Part shown: positions 7,107 to 7,354 of the stretch, piece by piece | Numbering within the stretch: the stretch's first letter is position 1 | Layout: each line of letters opens with the position of its first letter | NCBI GenBank assembly: GCA_019348395.1 | Contig: JAHWJN010000062.1 | Location: forward strand, 1 to 7,354 | Direction of reading: 5' to 3' | Length of the DNA: 7,354 nucleotides | DNA from: Chloroflexota bacterium | GTDB taxonomy: Bacteria; Chloroflexota; Limnocylindria; QHBO01 | Translations under genes and position numbers: made by a program | Notes under the pieces: model-generated | Told to the model about the DNA's origin: nothing | Seen by the model: only the letters and a program-made list of their open reading frames with translations | Databases searched by the model: none

Positions 7107-7286
7107 GCCGATATATCGGGCACGGCGGCGCCTGTTGGCCCCGTCCGGTGTCGGATCGCCCGATCTATCGGTCCCCGGTGCACGGGGAGGCCGGCACGCG
7201 CGCTGTCCGGTGAACCCGTGCCCGATGCATGGGTCGAACTGCGGCCCGAAGGCGCCGTTCCGTGTCAGCGTGCCCGATCTATCGGT
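7107..7286. repeat. Array of four palindromic repeats, helically phased
   Basis: Four copies of a 12-bp palindromic core lie at 7108-7119 (CCGATATATCGG), 7160-7171 (CCGATCTATCGG), 7222-7233 (CCGATGCATGGG, one arm base altered) and 7274-7285 (CCGATCTATCGG). The cores are 52, 62 and 52 bp apart, close to five, six and five helical turns. A flanking GTGC marks orientation: copies 2-4 read (GTG/TCG)CCCGAT on the plus strand and copy 1 is inverted, reading GTGCCCGATATATCGG on the minus strand. Copies 2-4 extend to about 30 bp starting with a GTCCGGTG-like block; copies 2 and 4 match at 24 of 30 positions. The rest of the non-coding tail (7096-7354) shows no gene and no terminator with a T run. Repeated protein-binding sites are the simplest reading, but no regulator is identifiable. 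Confidence 0.72.
7172..7188. repeat. Small GC hairpin between repeat copies 2 and 3
   Basis: TCCCCG at 7172-7177 pairs with CGGGGA at 7183-7188 around a GTGCA loop, a six-pair stem. It directly abuts repeat copy 2. No T run follows, so a classical intrinsic terminator is unlikely. In such G+C-rich DNA a stem of this size can arise by chance. Confidence 0.35.
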
Positions 7287-7354
7287 GCGGGGTACCGAGC
7301 GCTTCTGTCCGTCGCGTCCAGAGTGCCCACCGCAGGCGGGCCAGGGCAGATCGG

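Noticed and set aside
7143..7286. Possible CRISPR array (about 30-bp units with 32- and 22-bp gaps)
   Set aside because: Units match at only 20-24 of 30 positions, one copy is inverted, gap lengths differ by 10 bp and conservation is centred on a palindrome; this fits protein-binding sites better.

Overview
The window is a high-G+C bacterial chromosome segment that spans the replication origin. Every gene I can support lies on the + strand: dnaA (5' end cut off by the window edge), an intergenic oriC, dnaN, recF, a DUF721/DciA-family gene, a large membrane protein of unknown function, and a DUF151 bifunctional-nuclease-family gene. A short non-coding tail carries a palindromic repeat array. 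Wording in the DnaN and DnaA proteins, together with a gene order that runs recF, DUF721 and then something other than gyrB, makes me favour Chloroflexota, possibly the Limnocylindria-type lineages. That is a judgement from memory of family sequences; a high-G+C actinobacterium is the main alternative.

Region by region: 1-1178 encodes DnaA from the end of domain I to the C-terminus. 1179-1551 is non-coding, with at least five DnaA boxes that differ from TTATCCACA or TTGTCCACA by at most one base, several weaker ones, and a short A+T-richer stretch that could be the unwinding element. 1552-2678 is dnaN, broken by an apparent one-base deletion near 1879-1881. 2731-3900 is recF, and it overlaps the DUF721 gene (3897-4241) by four bases. 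4293-6517 encodes a roughly 741-residue protein, also interrupted by an apparent one-base deletion, near 5618-5621. Its N-terminal half resembles a PP2C phosphatase that has lost its metal ligands, followed by one membrane segment, a helical stretch and a propeller-like C-terminal domain. 6538-7095 is the DUF151 gene. 7096-7354 has no gene.

DnaA binds oriC and opens it, the DnaN clamp tethers the polymerase, RecF acts at gaps and stalled forks, and DciA-type proteins help deliver the replicative helicase, so 1-4241 is a replication-initiation cluster. The two downstream genes each follow a similar -10-like element (TATACT or TAGAAT followed by CGGGG) and probably have their own promoters. The second of these would give a leaderless mRNA.

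The points most worth a second look are the four-copy array of about 12-bp palindromes at 7108-7285, whose centres are 52, 62 and 52 bp apart (about whole helical turns); the origin-linked membrane pseudophosphatase/propeller protein; and the two frameshifts, both a single missing base in a short G run, which look more like sequence errors than biology.
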